From Yersinia nurmii (lineage in GTDB: Bacteria; Pseudomonadota; Gammaproteobacteria; Enterobacterales; Enterobacteriaceae), in assembly GCF_001112925.1 (NCBI RefSeq), contig NZ_CPYD01000009.1, positions 124,001-188,000 on the forward strand: a DNA stretch of 64,000 nucleotides, in the 5' to 3' direction. The position numbers and the translations under genes were made by a program. Positions 11,444-21,574 of this stretch are shown here, in pieces; the stretch's first letter is position 1; every line of letters starts with the position of its first letter. The notes under the pieces were generated by a model. That model was not told where the DNA came from. It was given only the letters and a program-made list of their open reading frames with translations, and did no database searches.

Positions 11444-12387
11444 TGGGTCGACCACGTCGTCGTGGCCGTGACATTAACGGCGTTCTGTTATTGGACAAAC
11501 CGTTAGGCCTCTCATCAAATGACGTTTTGCAGAAAGTGAAGCGTCTTTTCAGTGCTAACCGTGCAGGTCATACCGGTGCATTGGACCCATTAGCTACCGG
11601 TATGCTGCCTATCTGTCTAGGCGAAGCGACCAAGTTTTCTCAATTCCTGCTGGATTCTGATAAACGCTACCGCGTGATTGCCCGTCTGGGCCAACGTACC
11701 GATACCTCTGATGCAGAGGGTGCGTTGATTAGCGAGCGTGACGTCAATTTCACTCAGGAACAGTTGGACGCCGCGTTGGAAAGTTTCCGCGGTGACACCC
11801 AGCAAGTGCCTTCCATGTATTCTGCGCTGAAACATCAGGGCAAACCACTGTACGAGTATGCTCGTCAGGGAATCGAAGTGGAGCGCGAAGCCCGTGATAT
11901 CACGGTCTATGAGCTGCAATTCATTCGTTGGGAAGGTCATGAGCTAGAGCTGGAAATTCATTGCTCAAAAGGTACCTACATTCGCACCATCATTGATGAT
12001 TTGGGCGAAATGTTAGGCTGCGGTGCCCATGTCAGCTATCTGCGTCGTTTGCAGGTTGCAACTTATCCGAGCGATCGGATGGTGACGCTGGAGCAACTAA
12101 GCGCCATGGTTGAAACGGCTCAGGCCGAAGAGCGTTCACCTAACCCGGAACTGGATAAACTGTTGCTACCAATGGATAGCGCAGTGTTGAATTTCCCGGA
12201 AGTGAATTTGCTGCCAATCGTTGCTGCTTATGTGAAACAGGGTCAGCCGGTTCAGGTGGCGGGGGCGCCAACTGAAGGCATGGTCCGCATGACTGAAGGC
12301 GAAGCGCGCAATTTCATCGGCATCGGTATTATTGCTGATGATGGCAGAGTCGCACCGAAACGTTTGGTTGTGGAACACGTGGAGTAG
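11443..12387 (+). CDS. truB: tRNA pseudouridine-55 synthase TruB
   Basis: TruB makes pseudouridine 55 in the T-loop of elongator tRNAs and also acts as a tRNA folding chaperone. The 314-residue protein has the catalytic aspartate at residue 48 in [13 protein letters not shown], the conserved YSALK and [12 protein letters not shown] motifs, and a C-terminal PUA-like domain. Its length equals E. coli TruB. Its start overlaps the rbfA stop by one base. Confidence 0.97.
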   Translation: MGRPRRRGRDINGVLLLDKPLGLSSNDVLQKVKRLFSANRAGHTGALDPLATGMLPICLGEATKFSQFLLDSDKRYRVIARLGQRTDTSDAEGALISERDVNFTQEQLDAALESFRGDTQQVPSMYSALKHQGKPLYEYARQGIEVEREARDITVYELQFIRWEGHELELEIHCSKGTYIRTIIDDLGEMLGCGAHVSYLRRLQVATYPSDRMVTLEQLSAMVETAQAEERSPNPELDKLLLPMDSAVLNFPEVNLLPIVAAYVKQGQPVQVAGAPTEGMVRMTEGEARNFIGIGIIADDGRVAPKRLVVEHVE

Positions 12388-12403
12388 GCTCAACCGGCCT
12401 ATC

Positions 12404-12432
12404 TTGCGATCCCACACATCAAAGAGTAGAAT
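12404..12432 (+). promoter_or_regulatory. Sigma-70 promoter of rpsO
   Basis: TTGCGA at 12404-12409 and TAGAAT at 12427-12432 are spaced by 17 bases. The predicted transcript has a leader of about 70 bases before rpsO. In E. coli the corresponding leader folds into a pseudoknot that binds S15 for autoregulation; the fold was not modelled here. Confidence 0.7.
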
Positions 12433-12508
12433 AGTGCGGCTTACATATTGGGTTGCTGAATTAGAGATCGGCGCCTGTCTAATTTAATCTATTATTTGGA
12501 GTTGTATT

Positions 12509-12778
12509 ATGTCTCTAAGTGTTGAAGCGAAAGCTAAAATTGTTGCTGACTTCGGTCGTGGTGCTAACGATACCGGTTCTAGCGAAGTTCAGGTTGCTCT
12601 GTTGACTGCACAAATTAACCATTTGCAAAGTCACTTCTCTGAGCACAAAAAAGATCACCACAGCCGTCGTGGTCTGCTGCGTATGGTATCCACGCGTCGT
12701 AAGCTGCTGGACTACCTGAAGCGTGAAGATGTAGCGCGTTATGCTTCCCTGATCGAGCGTCTGGGTCTGCGTCGCTAA
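12509..12778 (+). CDS. rpsO: 30S ribosomal protein S15
   Basis: S15 is a primary 16S rRNA-binding protein of the 30S platform and forms bridge B4 with 23S rRNA. The 89-residue protein has the typical four-helix sequence, including [35 protein letters not shown] and [10 protein letters not shown]. The start is an ATG after TTGGAG. The gene has its own promoter and terminator between truB and pnp and is expected to repress its own translation. Confidence 0.98.
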   Translation: MSLSVEAKAKIVADFGRGANDTGSSEVQVALLTAQINHLQSHFSEHKKDHHSRRGLLRMVSTRRKLLDYLKREDVARYASLIERLGLRR

Positions 12779-12795
12779 GTCTGCGAGTTTCAAGT

Positions 12796-12830
12796 AGAAA
12801 GGGGCCTAATTTGGCCCCTTTCTTCTAAGA
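12796..12830 (+). terminator. Rho-independent terminator after rpsO
   Basis: An 11-bp perfect stem AGAAAGGGGCC/GGCCCCTTTCT (12796-12806 and 12813-12823) with a 6-base loop is followed by a short T-rich run. It is near-symmetric and could also stop transcription coming leftwards from the pnp side. Confidence 0.88.
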
Positions 12831-12898
12831 ACCGATGACAGAAAACGTTAACGTATTGTTATTGTTTCTAAAATAGGATCTTCCGTTACAGCATTTCG

Positions 12899-12954
12899 CG
12901 CGGCTAATGAGAGACTTTAGCTCAATGGTGAGTTAAGGGTTGTCATTAGTCGCG
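12899..12954 (+). promoter_or_regulatory. RNase III-type hairpin in the pnp leader
   Basis: A 12-bp outer stem (12899-12910 with 12943-12954, one G-T pair) encloses a second stem (12917-12924 with 12929-12936). Together they make one long, nearly continuous double-stranded RNA about 85 bases before pnp. This matches the E. coli pnp leader, where RNase III cuts such a stem and PNPase then lowers its own mRNA stability. Confidence 0.75.
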
Positions 12955-13038
12955 AGGATGTAGTGTGAAGATCGGTAAGTAACAGGTGGATCAGGTCGTC
13001 AATACGATCGAGCGCCGATCAAGCTAAAGGATATTATT

Positions 13039-15159
13039 TTGCTGACTCCGATTATTCGTAAGTTCCAGTACGGTCAACATACCGTGACTATTGAAACCGG
13101 TATGATGGCTCGCCAGGCAACTGCTGCCGTTATGGTAAGCATGGACGACACCGCAGTATTCGTTACTGTTGTTGGCCAGAAAAAAGCTAAGCCAGGTCAA
13201 AGCTTCTTCCCACTGACCGTTAACTACCAAGAGCGTACTTACGCTGCTGGTCGTATCCCAGGCAGTTTCTTCCGTCGTGAAGGCCGTCCAAGCGAAGGTG
13301 AAACCCTGACCTCTCGCCTGATTGACCGTCCGATTCGCCCTCTGTTCCCAGAAGGCTTCCTGAATGAAGTTCAGGTTATCGCGACCGTTGTTTCCGTTAA
13401 CCCACAGGTTAACCCAGACATCGTTGCTCTGATCGGTGCATCTGCGGCTCTTAGCCTGTCAGGTATTCCGTTCAACGGCCCAATCGGTGCTGCACGCGTT
13501 GGTTTTATCAATGACCAATACGTTCTGAACCCAACGACCGATGAGTTGAAAGAAAGCCGTCTGGATCTGGTTGTTGCGGGTACTGCTGCCGCAGTATTGA
13601 TGGTTGAATCCGAAGCAGACATCCTGAGCGAAGATCAAATGTTAGGTGCAGTGGTATTCGGTCACGAACAACAACAAGTTGTGATTGAAAACATCAACGC
13701 ACTGGTTGCTGAAGCGGGCAAACCTAAGTGGGATTGGCAGCCAGAAGCGGTTAACGAAGCGCTGTATGCGCGCGTTGCCGAATTGGCTAGCGCACGTCTG
13801 GGCGATGCATACCGTATTACCGAGAAACAAGAGCGTTACACTCAGGTTGATGCAATCAAAGCTGAAGTTACCGAATCTCTGTTGGCCGAAGACGAGACTT
13901 TGGATGCTTCTGAAATTCAGGACATCTTGGGCAGCGTAGAGAAAGACGTTGTTCGTAGCCGTGTGCTGCGTGGCGAGCCGCGTATCGATGGCCGCGAAAA
14001 AGACATGATCCGTGGTCTAGACGTTCGTACTGGCGTATTGCCACGTACTCACGGTTCAGCACTGTTCACCCGTGGTGAAACTCAGGCGCTGGTAACCGCG
14101 ACTCTGGGCACCGCACGTGATGCACAAAATATTGATGAACTGATGGGTGAGCGTACTGACTCATTCCTGCTACACTATAACTTCCCTCCTTACTCTGTTG
14201 GTGAAACAGGTATGGTTGGTTCACCTAAGCGTCGTGAGATTGGCCATGGCCGTCTGGCGAAACGTGGTGTGTTGGCCGTTATGCCAAGCCCGAGCGAATT
14301 CCCTTATACCATTCGTGTGGTTTCTGAAATCACCGAATCTAACGGTTCTTCCTCAATGGCTTCTGTTTGTGGTGCTTCTCTGGCCCTGATGGACGCTGGC
14401 GTGCCAATTAAAGCCGCCGTTGCGGGTATCGCAATGGGTCTGGTTAAAGATGACGAAAACTTTGTGGTTCTGTCCGATATCTTGGGTGACGAAGATCACT
14501 TGGGCGATATGGACTTCAAAGTAGCGGGTAGCCGTGAAGGTATCACCGCGCTGCAAATGGATATTAAAATCGAAGGTATTACCCGCGAAATCATGCAGGA
14601 AGCACTGAGCCAGGCCAAGGGTGCGCGTCTGCACATCCTGGGCGTAATGGAACAGGCTATCAGCACGCCACGTGGTGATATCTCCGAGTTCGCTCCACGT
14701 ATCTACACCATGAAGATCAACTCTGACAAAATCAAAGATGTGATCGGTAAAGGTGGTTCAGTGATTCGTGCGCTGACTGAAGAAACAGGTACTACCATTG
14801 AAATCGAAGATGATGGCACCATCAAGATTGCAGCAACTGACGGCGAAAAAGCGAAACACGCTATTCGTCGCATCGAAGAAATTACTGCTGAAATCGAAGT
14901 GGGTCGCATCTACGCTGGTAAAGTAACTCGTATCGTTGATTTCGGTGCGTTCGTTGCTATCGGTGGCGGTAAAGAAGGTCTGGTTCATATTTCTCAAATC
15001 GCTGACAAGCGCGTAGAGAAAGTGACTGATTACCTGCAAATGGGCCAAGAAGTGCCAGTTAAGGTAATGGAAGTTGACCGTCAGGGTCGTATTCGCCTGA
15101 GCATCAAAGAAGCGACTACTCCTGATGCAGAAGCTCCAGCACCTGAAGCAGCAGAGTAA
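13039..15159 (+). CDS. pnp: Polynucleotide phosphorylase
   Basis: PNPase is the trimeric 3'-5' phosphorolytic exoribonuclease of the degradosome. The 706-residue protein has two RNase PH-like cores separated by a helical domain, then a KH domain ([20 protein letters not shown] near residue 555) and an S1 domain ([15 protein letters not shown], with [13 protein letters not shown]). The start is TTG, as in E. coli, behind AAAGGAT with suitable spacing, and gives [19 protein letters not shown]. The leader hairpin upstream indicates autoregulation through RNase III. Confidence 0.97.
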   Translation: MLTPIIRKFQYGQHTVTIETGMMARQATAAVMVSMDDTAVFVTVVGQKKAKPGQSFFPLTVNYQERTYAAGRIPGSFFRREGRPSEGETLTSRLIDRPIRPLFPEGFLNEVQVIATVVSVNPQVNPDIVALIGASAALSLSGIPFNGPIGAARVGFINDQYVLNPTTDELKESRLDLVVAGTAAAVLMVESEADILSEDQMLGAVVFGHEQQQVVIENINALVAEAGKPKWDWQPEAVNEALYARVAELASARLGDAYRITEKQERYTQVDAIKAEVTESLLAEDETLDASEIQDILGSVEKDVVRSRVLRGEPRIDGREKDMIRGLDVRTGVLPRTHGSALFTRGETQALVTATLGTARDAQNIDELMGERTDSFLLHYNFPPYSVGETGMVGSPKRREIGHGRLAKRGVLAVMPSPSEFPYTIRVVSEITESNGSSSMASVCGASLALMDAGVPIKAAVAGIAMGLVKDDENFVVLSDILGDEDHLGDMDFKVAGSREGITALQMDIKIEGITREIMQEALSQAKGARLHILGVMEQAISTPRGDISEFAPRIYTMKINSDKIKDVIGKGGSVIRALTEETGTTIEIEDDGTIKIAATDGEKAKHAIRRIEEITAEIEVGRIYAGKVTRIVDFGAFVAIGGGKEGLVHISQIADKRVEKVTDYLQMGQEVPVKVMEVDRQGRIRLSIKEATTPDAEAPAPEAAE

Positions 15160-15172
15160 TTAAGTCCGTTTT

Positions 15173-15205
15173 CAACTCCTTGCCAAGAGGCGGGGAGTTG
15201 TTCTT
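15173..15205 (+). terminator. Rho-independent terminator after pnp
   Basis: CAACTCCTTGCC and GGCGGGGAGTTG pair over 12 positions (two G-U) around the tetraloop AAGA (15173-15200) and are followed by TTCTTAT. It separates pnp from nlpI, though some read-through is common at this place in relatives. Confidence 0.8.
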
Positions 15206-15284
15206 ATCTCGAGGGCAGGACGCTCTTGTGTTAAACAAGCGGATGAAAGGACGTTTATCCAATGTTTGTCTTCGGGAGTAGGAA

Positions 15285-16169
15285 ATGAAGCCTTTCTTGC
15301 GCTGGTGTTACGTTGCGACAGCACTCATGCTGGCAGGATGCAGCAACAATGATTGGCGTAAGGATGAGGTTTTGGCTATCCCGTTGCAGCCTACGCTGCA
15401 GCAGGAAGTGATTCTAGCTCGCATGGAACAGATCCTTGCAAGCCGGGCACTTACGGATGATGAGCGCGCGCAGCTTTTATATGAGCGCGGAGTGCTGTAT
15501 GATAGCCTCGGGCTACGGGCACTAGCGCGAAATGATTTTTCGCAAGCGTTAGCTATTCGTCCTGATATGCCAGAAGTTTTTAACTATCTGGGCATTTATT
15601 TAACGCAGGCAGGCAATTTTGATGCTGCCTATGAAGCGTTTGATTCTGTACTAGAGCTTGATCCAACTTACAATTACGCGCGTTTAAATCGGGGCATCGC
15701 ACTTTATTATGGCGGTCGCTTTCCGTTAGCGCAGGATGATCTGCAGGCGTTTTATCAAGACGATCCAAATGATCCCTTCCGTTCGTTATGGCTGTACCTG
15801 GTGGAAAAAGAAATTGATCCCAAGGCTGCCGAAGTAGCGTTGAAGCAACGCTATGAAAAGTCGAACAGAGGGCAATGGGGATGGAATATTGTCGAATTCT
15901 ACTTGGGGAATATCAGCGAAAAAACGCTGATGGAACGCCTCAAGGCGGATGCAACGGATAACACTTCGCTCGCTGAGCATCTCAGTGAAACTGACTTCTA
16001 TTTAGGTAAACATTACCTAAGTCTGGGGGACAAGAACACCGCTTCGGCGCTGTTCAAACTGACGGTAGCTAACAACGTTCATAACTTTGTTGAGCACCGC
16101 TATGCATTGTTGGAATTGGCGCTTTTGGGCCAAGAACAAGACGACCTATCGGAATCGGACCAGCAATAG
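15285..16169 (+). CDS. nlpI: Lipoprotein NlpI, TPR adaptor for murein hydrolases
   Basis: NlpI is an outer-membrane lipoprotein with TPR repeats that delivers the protease Prc to the endopeptidase MepS and scaffolds peptidoglycan hydrolases. The 294-residue product has a lipoprotein signal ([19 protein letters not shown]) with lipobox LAGC at 16-19 and Ser at +2, favouring outer-membrane sorting. TPR-type helices follow: [36 protein letters not shown] and [17 protein letters not shown]. The length is identical to E. coli. It lies between pnp and deaD as expected. Confidence 0.97.
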   Translation: MKPFLRWCYVATALMLAGCSNNDWRKDEVLAIPLQPTLQQEVILARMEQILASRALTDDERAQLLYERGVLYDSLGLRALARNDFSQALAIRPDMPEVFNYLGIYLTQAGNFDAAYEAFDSVLELDPTYNYARLNRGIALYYGGRFPLAQDDLQAFYQDDPNDPFRSLWLYLVEKEIDPKAAEVALKQRYEKSNRGQWGWNIVEFYLGNISEKTLMERLKADATDNTSLAEHLSETDFYLGKHYLSLGDKNTASALFKLTVANNVHNFVEHRYALLELALLGQEQDDLSESDQQ

Positions 16170-16217
16170 CTGACGGACAACTATTAGCCTGATATACCTT
16201 GGTTTAAACCAATGTTT

Positions 16218-16244
16218 ATCACCTTAACGGGTGATGGCCTTTTT
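16218..16244 (+). terminator. Putative terminator after nlpI
   Basis: ATCACC (16218-16223) pairs with GGTGAT (16230-16235) around TTAACG, followed by GGCCTTTTTG. A TATAAT at 16253-16258 lies just behind it and could be a -10 for yrbN-deaD, but no good -35 was found 16-18 bases upstream. Confidence 0.55.
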
Positions 16245-16285
16245 GTTCGTTTTATAATCTAATTTGAGCCGGTTCACACTTTTCA

Positions 16286-16366
16286 ATGAAAATGACTGAA
16301 AATTTTCTCGACGAGTTATGTAGACTGGCTGCCATTATTAATGAGGCACGTGTACATGACTACTGA
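16286..16366 (+). CDS. yrbN: YrbN small protein, upstream of and overlapping deaD
   Basis: A 26-codon frame starts at ATG 16286 ([17 protein letters not shown]...) and stops with TGA at 16364-16366. It overlaps the first codons of deaD (ATG 16356) in another frame by 11 bases. E. coli has a 26-residue gene, yrbN, in the same place between nlpI and deaD. Length, position and overlap all agree. Its function is unknown; the overlap suggests that yrbN translation is coupled to deaD translation. Confidence 0.8.
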   Translation: MKMTENFLDELCRLAAIINEARVHDY

Positions 16367-18308
16367 GCTTGAAACCTCTTTTGCTGATTTGGGGCTGTCC
16401 GCTCCTATTCTTTCTGCCCTTACTGATCTGGGCTACGAAAAACCATCTCCAATTCAATTGGAATGTATTCCACACCTGCTGAACGGCCGTGATGTTCTCG
16501 GCATGGCGCAGACCGGTAGTGGTAAAACAGCTGCTTTCGGGCTTCCGCTGTTACACAACATTGACCCAACGCTGAAAGCACCACAGGTGCTGGTTCTGGC
16601 TCCAACTCGTGAGCTGGCTGTTCAGGTTGCGGAAGCATTATCTAGCTTCTCTAAACATATGAGTGGCGTTAACGTGGTGGCCCTGTACGGCGGCCAGCGT
16701 TATGACGTTCAATTACGCGCTTTGCGCCAAGGGCCACAAGTCGTTGTTGGCACCCCAGGTCGTCTGTTAGACCACCTGAAACGCGGTACCCTGAACCTGT
16801 CCAACCTGAGCGGTTTAGTGTTGGATGAAGCAGATGAAATGCTGCGTATGGGCTTTATCGAAGACGTAGAGACCATCATGGCGCAGATCCCGGCTGAACA
16901 TCAGACCGCGCTGTTCTCTGCAACTATGCCAGAAGCTATTCGTCGTATTACCCGTCGCTTCATGAAGGAGCCACAGGAAGTACGCATTCAGTCTAGCAAT
17001 ACTACTCGTCCTGACATCAGCCAGAGCTACTGGAAAGTCGGCGGCGGTTACCGTAAAAACGAAGCGCTGGTACGTTTCCTGGAATCTGAAGATTTCGACG
17101 CGGCAATCATCTTCGTGCGAACCAAAAACGCAACGTTGGAAGTGGCTGAAACTCTGGAGCGTAGTGGCTACAGCAGTGCAGCACTGAACGGCGATATGAA
17201 CCAGTCCCTGCGTGAGCAGACTCTGGAACGTCTGCGCGATGGTCGTTTGGATATCCTGATTGCAACTGACGTGGCTGCTCGTGGCCTGGACGTTGAGCGT
17301 ATCAGCCTAGTTGTAAACTATGACATTCCTATGGATTCAGAGTCTTACGTTCACCGTATCGGCCGTACCGGCCGTGCAGGTCGTGCTGGCCGTGCGTTGC
17401 TGTTCGTTGAGAACCGTGAGCGTCGTCTGTTGCAGAACATCGAACGTACGATGAAGCTGACCATTCCAGAAGTTATGCTGCCAAACGCAGAATTACTGGG
17501 CGAACGTCGTCTGGCTAAATTCGCGGCTAAAGTTAGCCAGCAACTGGAAAGTAGCGATCTGGACGTATACCGTGGTCTGTTGACTAAACTGCAACCAGAA
17601 GATGAGTTCGATATCGAAACTCTGGCCGCTGCGCTGCTGAAAATGGCACAGGGCGAACGTCCTCTGATTCTGCCACCAGAGCCAGTACGTCGTCCGCAGC
17701 GTGAGTTCAGCCCGCGTGAAGACCGTGGCAACGATCGTGGCGATCGTCGTGACCGTCGTCCGGAAAGTCGTGACGGTGGCGAGCGTCCTGCGCGTCGCGA
17801 ACGTCGTGACGTTGGCGAGATGGAACTGTACCGCATTGAAGTGGGCCGTGATGATGGTGTTGAAGTTCGTCATATCGTTGGCGCTATTGCTAACGAAGGC
17901 GACATCAGCAGCCGTTATATCGGTAATATTAAGCTGTTTGCTTCCCACTCAACCATCGAGCTGCCAAAAGGCATGCCGGGCGATATGCTGTCTCATTTCA
18001 CCCGCACGCGTATCCTGAACAAGCCGCTGAACATGCAGCTATTGGGTGATGCACAGCCACACGAACGTCGTGAGCGTGCTCCAGGTGCTGGCGCAGAGCG
18101 TCGTGGCGGTGGTCGTTCATTCGGCGGCGAACGTCGTGAAGGCGGCAACGGTGCTCCACGTCGTTCATTCGGCGGTGAGCGTCGCGAAGGCGGCAATGGC
18201 GGCGAACGTCGTGGCAACCGTGACGCTCAACGTCCCGCTGCCGCACCACGTCGTGATGATGCAGCCGCTCCGGCAGCACCAGCCCGTCGTCGTTTCGGTG
18301 ACGCATAA
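16356..18308 (+). CDS. deaD: ATP-dependent RNA helicase DeaD (CsdA)
   Basis: DeaD is the cold-shock DEAD-box helicase used in 50S assembly and mRNA decay at low temperature. The ATG at 16356 gives [19 protein letters not shown] and 650 residues. An upstream ATG at 16341 would add five non-conserved residues; its ATGAGG is better read as the ribosome-binding region. Motifs: Q motif, Walker [13 protein letters not shown] box, SAT, and [15 protein letters not shown] DbpA-like RNA-binding domain ([21 protein letters not shown]) follows, and the tail is rich in Arg and Gly with [10 protein letters not shown]-type repeats. Its start overlaps yrbN. Confidence 0.97.
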   Translation: MTTELETSFADLGLSAPILSALTDLGYEKPSPIQLECIPHLLNGRDVLGMAQTGSGKTAAFGLPLLHNIDPTLKAPQVLVLAPTRELAVQVAEALSSFSKHMSGVNVVALYGGQRYDVQLRALRQGPQVVVGTPGRLLDHLKRGTLNLSNLSGLVLDEADEMLRMGFIEDVETIMAQIPAEHQTALFSATMPEAIRRITRRFMKEPQEVRIQSSNTTRPDISQSYWKVGGGYRKNEALVRFLESEDFDAAIIFVRTKNATLEVAETLERSGYSSAALNGDMNQSLREQTLERLRDGRLDILIATDVAARGLDVERISLVVNYDIPMDSESYVHRIGRTGRAGRAGRALLFVENRERRLLQNIERTMKLTIPEVMLPNAELLGERRLAKFAAKVSQQLESSDLDVYRGLLTKLQPEDEFDIETLAAALLKMAQGERPLILPPEPVRRPQREFSPREDRGNDRGDRRDRRPESRDGGERPARRERRDVGEMELYRIEVGRDDGVEVRHIVGAIANEGDISSRYIGNIKLFASHSTIELPKGMPGDMLSHFTRTRILNKPLNMQLLGDAQPHERRERAPGAGAERRGGGRSFGGERREGGNGAPRRSFGGERREGGNGGERRGNRDAQRPAAAPRRDDAAAPAAPARRRFGDA

Positions 18309-18334
18309 GTCATAATCATCTGAATGATGAAAAC

Positions 18335-18362
18335 AAAAACCAGCCTTAGGGCTGGTTTTTTT
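18335..18362. terminator. Bidirectional terminator between deaD and yhbW
   Basis: AAAAACCAGCC (18335-18345) and GGCTGGTTTTT (18350-18360) form an 11-bp perfect stem with loop TTAG. Because the arms end in A-runs and T-runs, it serves as an intrinsic terminator for deaD on the plus strand and for yhbW on the minus strand. Confidence 0.93.
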
Positions 18363-18385
18363 ATGTCTGTAATTAAAGGATTAGT

Positions 18386-19417
18386 TTAAATCTGCGTTGG
18401 ATTAAGCATATCTTGCTGTAAGCCAGCGACAATTTCGAAGGAACGCAGACGAGCCTGATGATCAAAAATCTGTCCGTTGACCATGATTTCATCTGCCTGG
18501 GTCTCACGTAGCAAAGACTGCAGCCCGTGGCGGACTTTACTTTCATCGCCAATTATCGATAACCGCAGCGCCTGATCCACGCCAAACTGTTCCGCTGGTG
18601 AACAGATGCTGGACATATCCTGCACCGGAGGAGGAAGTTGCCCCGGTGTGCCACGCCGTAGATTAACAAACTGCTGCTGCATAGACGTAAACAGGAAGCG
18701 GGCATCCTGTACGCTATCTGCAGCGACGACGTTAACGCAAACAATGGCGTAAGGCTGCGGCCATTCGGCAGAAGGTTTGAAGTTCTCCCGATAGAGTTTC
18801 AGCGCCTGAAGCAGCATGTCTGGTGCAAAGTGAGAGGCAAAAGCGAAAGGCAGGCCCATAGCGGCGGCCAGCTGAGCGCTGTACAGACTAGAACCGAGTA
18901 ACCATAGCGGAACATGCAAGCCTTGTCCCGGAACGGCCTGCACCGCTTGATCGGGCTGTGCTTCGGCAAAATAACGCTGTAATTCGCGCACGTCTGCAGG
19001 GAAATCATCTTCACCGGACAAATGGCGGCGAAGTGCCATCATAGTGCGCTGATCGCTTCCCGGTGCCCGACCCAAACCCAAATCTATTCGATTTGGATAC
19101 AGCGAGGCCAGCGTACCAAACTGTTCGGCAATCACTAACGGAGAGTGGTTTGGCAGCATCACGCCGCCGGAGCCAATGCGGATTTTTTTGGTTCCAGAGG
19201 CAATATAGCCAATCAATACCGAAGTCGCTGCGCTGGCAATGCCAGTCATATTGTGGTGTTCAGCCAGCCAGTAGCGCTGATATCCCCAGTCTTCTGCGTG
19301 TTGAGCCAGATCCAATGACGCATGGAAAGCATCGCGAGGGGTTTTTCCCTCGGCTATCGGGGAAAGATCCAAAACGGAAAGGGGGGTAATGCGTTTATCA
19401 GTCATAGAATCGTCCAT
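18386..19417 (-). CDS. yhbW: YhbW, luciferase-like flavin monooxygenase family protein
   Basis: This 343-residue protein belongs to the bacterial-luciferase-like (LLM class) flavin-dependent oxidoreductases. Conserved stretches include [22 protein letters not shown]-type sequence near residue 43, [35 protein letters not shown] and [13 protein letters not shown]. The substrate is unknown. The start at 19417 (MDDSMTDK) has AAGG four bases upstream; the second ATG at 19405 gives the E. coli-like N-terminus (MTDK) and is a real alternative. It is convergent with deaD and divergent from cyuP across a 783-base gap. Confidence 0.9.
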   Translation of the reverse strand: MDDSMTDKRITPLSVLDLSPIAEGKTPRDAFHASLDLAQHAEDWGYQRYWLAEHHNMTGIASAATSVLIGYIASGTKKIRIGSGGVMLPNHSPLVIAEQFGTLASLYPNRIDLGLGRAPGSDQRTMMALRRHLSGEDDFPADVRELQRYFAEAQPDQAVQAVPGQGLHVPLWLLGSSLYSAQLAAAMGLPFAFASHFAPDMLLQALKLYRENFKPSAEWPQPYAIVCVNVVAADSVQDARFLFTSMQQQFVNLRRGTPGQLPPPVQDMSSICSPAEQFGVDQALRLSIIGDESKVRHGLQSLLRETQADEIMVNGQIFDHQARLRSFEIVAGLQQDMLNPTQI

Positions 19418-20200
19418 CTTACCTTATGTCGGTTCGCTTGAAGGGCGAGCGCATGAATTAACCTGCTACTGTGAAAACTCTGGCAAATAGCGGGTGATTT
19501 ATTACCAGAGCCGGAGAATTATCTTTAAGAGCATAAACGAAATTGCTTTCCCCTAAGGGGAAATAAATGCTTCCCCTGATTGGGGCCTTCGTCTCATTTT
19601 TATCCGAATTGTGTTCGATTAAAGTGCTATCGAGTATTTTATTTCGGCTTTGGCTGTCTCGTTGGAATAAGGTATTTAAGTTAGTAGTTTTTAATCCTGA
19701 AATGTTACGTTAACAATCATATATAAAATATTTTATGCTGTTTCAATGGTTTCTGACCGGTTTTATTGTGACGATGACGACAGAATGTCAATTAACCACC
19801 AAGTTACTGTGGTTAATGATTTTTGATAGGCATCACAGATATTGCCGTGTTCATCTTCGGTTTTATCTGCACCTCAATGAGTTATTTCAGTCTATCTTCT
19901 TAATAATCAATTGATTAGAATGCTACGTCGTTAATGACAGCATAAAGTGGCAGGGACAGTGCTCAGAGGGAGATAGATCTTCAGAATAACCCTCTTGAGG
20001 TAGAATTATTTTCTATTGAGGCCAGCGGAAGACATGGATGTTAAAACAATATTCTCTGTACGCAAGCGTAATATAGCCAAAAAATAAAAACACCTGCCTG
20101 TCTGATAACGCCAATTTTCAGGGCGATGATCGGATAACTGACTCTGTACATTTTAATAACGATAAAACCTACTAACCAGAGATTAAAGGCGAGAGCTATT
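19418..20200. other. Long AT-rich intergenic region between yhbW and cyuP
   Basis: No convincing gene is seen in these 783 bases. They hold an 8-bp palindrome TTTCCCCT-A-AGGGGAAA at 19547-19563 and a 9-9-9 inverted repeat, ATTAACCAC (19791-19799) against GTGGTTAAT (19809-19817), which looks like an operator. The divergent promoters of yhbW and cyuP must be here. In E. coli the cyuPA genes are activated by the Lrp-type regulator CyuR (DecR), but its site was not recognised with certainty. Confidence 0.5.
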
Positions 20201-21526
20201 ATGGAAACGGCAAGTTCTAATAAGAGCATTATTTTAATTGATTCTCCGGCGGCGCAGCGTGCAAATATGTCCGAAAGCCAATGGCGTGAAGCAATTAAAT
20301 TTGATAGTACAGATTTTGGCTGGGTCATTATGAGTATCGGGATGGCTATCGGTGCCGGAATTGTTTTTTTACCGGTGCAAGTAGGGTTGATGGGGCTTTG
20401 GGTATTTTTGTTATCATCAATTATTGGTTATCCTGCGATGTATTTATTTCAGCGTTTATTTATTAATACGCTGGCTGAATCTCCAGAGTGTAAAGACTAT
20501 CCCAGTGTGATTAGTGGATATTTAGGAAAAAACTGGGGAATAATATTAGGCGCACTGTATTTTATTATGTTGGTGATCTGGATGTTTGTTTATTCCACCG
20601 CCATCACGAATGATAGTGCCTCTTATCTGCAAACTTTTGGCGTGACGGAAGGATTGTTATCCGATAATCCGTTCTATGGTTTAGTGCTGATTTGTGTCCT
20701 GGTCGCTATTTCTTCCCGAGGGGAAAAACTGCTGTTTAAGTTATCCAGCTTTATGGTGATAACAAAACTGTTAGTGGTTGCGGCACTGGGCGTCTCTATG
20801 GTTGGTATGTGGCATCTGTACAACGTAGGCCTACTGCCTCCGGTGGGTTTGCTGATCAAAAATGCCATTATTACTCTGCCCTTCACTCTGACTTCCATCC
20901 TGTTTATCCAGACTCTAAGCCCAATGGTCATTTCTTATCGCGCAAAAGAAAAGTCGCTGGAAGTTGCACGGCACAAAGCGCTCAGAGCCATGAATATCGC
21001 ATTCGGAATTCTATTCTGTACCGTATTTTTCTATGCGGTTTCATTTACCTTAGCAATGGGGCATGACGAAGCGGTAAAAGCTTACGAGCAAAATATTTCT
21101 GCTTTGGCAATTGCAGCTAAATTTTTCCCCGGCGGCTGGGCAACGGTAGTTAGCGTTATTTTAAATATATTTGCCGTAATGACCGCATTCTTTGGCGTGT
21201 ATTTAGGATTCCGTGAAGCAACTCAGGGTATAGTGATGAATATATTACGTCGCATAATGCCTGCGGAGAAAATAAATCAGAAATGGGTGCAAAATGGAAT
21301 TATGGTCTTTGCCGTATTATTGGCATGGGGCGCCATTATTTTAAATGCGCCAGTGTTAAGTTTTACCTCTATTTGTAGTCCGATATTTGGCCTGGTTGGT
21401 TGTTTGATTCCGGCCTATCTGGTTTATAAAGTTCCGGCACTGCATAAATATAAGGGTGTGTCTTTGATGATTATTATCATCACCGGCATTTTACTGTGTA
21501 TTTCACCTTTCTTGGCGTTTTCATAA
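20201..21526 (+). CDS. cyuP: CyuP (DlsT/YhaO), HAAAP-family cysteine/serine importer
   Basis: The 441-residue protein is an inner-membrane amino acid:proton symporter of the hydroxy/aromatic amino acid permease family (relatives TdcC, SdaC). It has about 11 hydrophobic segments, opening with SIGMAIGAGIVFLPVQVGLMG, the family's substrate-site helix. Similarity to E. coli YhaO runs from residue 20 to the end (ISGYLGKNWG, SYLQTFGVTEGLLSDNPFYG, FLGVYLGFREATQG-like). In E. coli it imports cysteine (and D-serine) for the adjacent desulfidase. The gene is followed 48 bases later by cyuA, so they form a two-gene operon. Confidence 0.92.
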   Translation: METASSNKSIILIDSPAAQRANMSESQWREAIKFDSTDFGWVIMSIGMAIGAGIVFLPVQVGLMGLWVFLLSSIIGYPAMYLFQRLFINTLAESPECKDYPSVISGYLGKNWGIILGALYFIMLVIWMFVYSTAITNDSASYLQTFGVTEGLLSDNPFYGLVLICVLVAISSRGEKLLFKLSSFMVITKLLVVAALGVSMVGMWHLYNVGLLPPVGLLIKNAIITLPFTLTSILFIQTLSPMVISYRAKEKSLEVARHKALRAMNIAFGILFCTVFFYAVSFTLAMGHDEAVKAYEQNISALAIAAKFFPGGWATVVSVILNIFAVMTAFFGVYLGFREATQGIVMNILRRIMPAEKINQKWVQNGIMVFAVLLAWGAIILNAPVLSFTSICSPIFGLVGCLIPAYLVYKVPALHKYKGVSLMIIIITGILLCISPFLAFS

Positions 21527-21574
21527 GTTAACGGCATCTGATATTACCTGCTGTAAAGGTTGAAGGTATTCATT

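Larger units (their letters stand above)
12796..12990 (-). ncRNA. sraG: Possible SraG-like small RNA locus opposite the pnp leader
   Basis: In E. coli and Yersinia a small RNA, SraG, is transcribed from the rpsO-pnp gap on the strand opposite to pnp and ends at the rpsO terminator. The gap here has the same layout: the rpsO hairpin reads as a terminator stem on the minus strand and the antisense RNA would cover the pnp leader hairpin. The exact ends and sequence similarity could not be judged by eye, so the coordinates are approximate. Confidence 0.3.

Noticed and set aside
20041-20328. 95-codon minus-strand frame across the cyuP start
   Set aside because: It overlaps the conserved N-terminus of CyuP and has no homologue that could be recognised.
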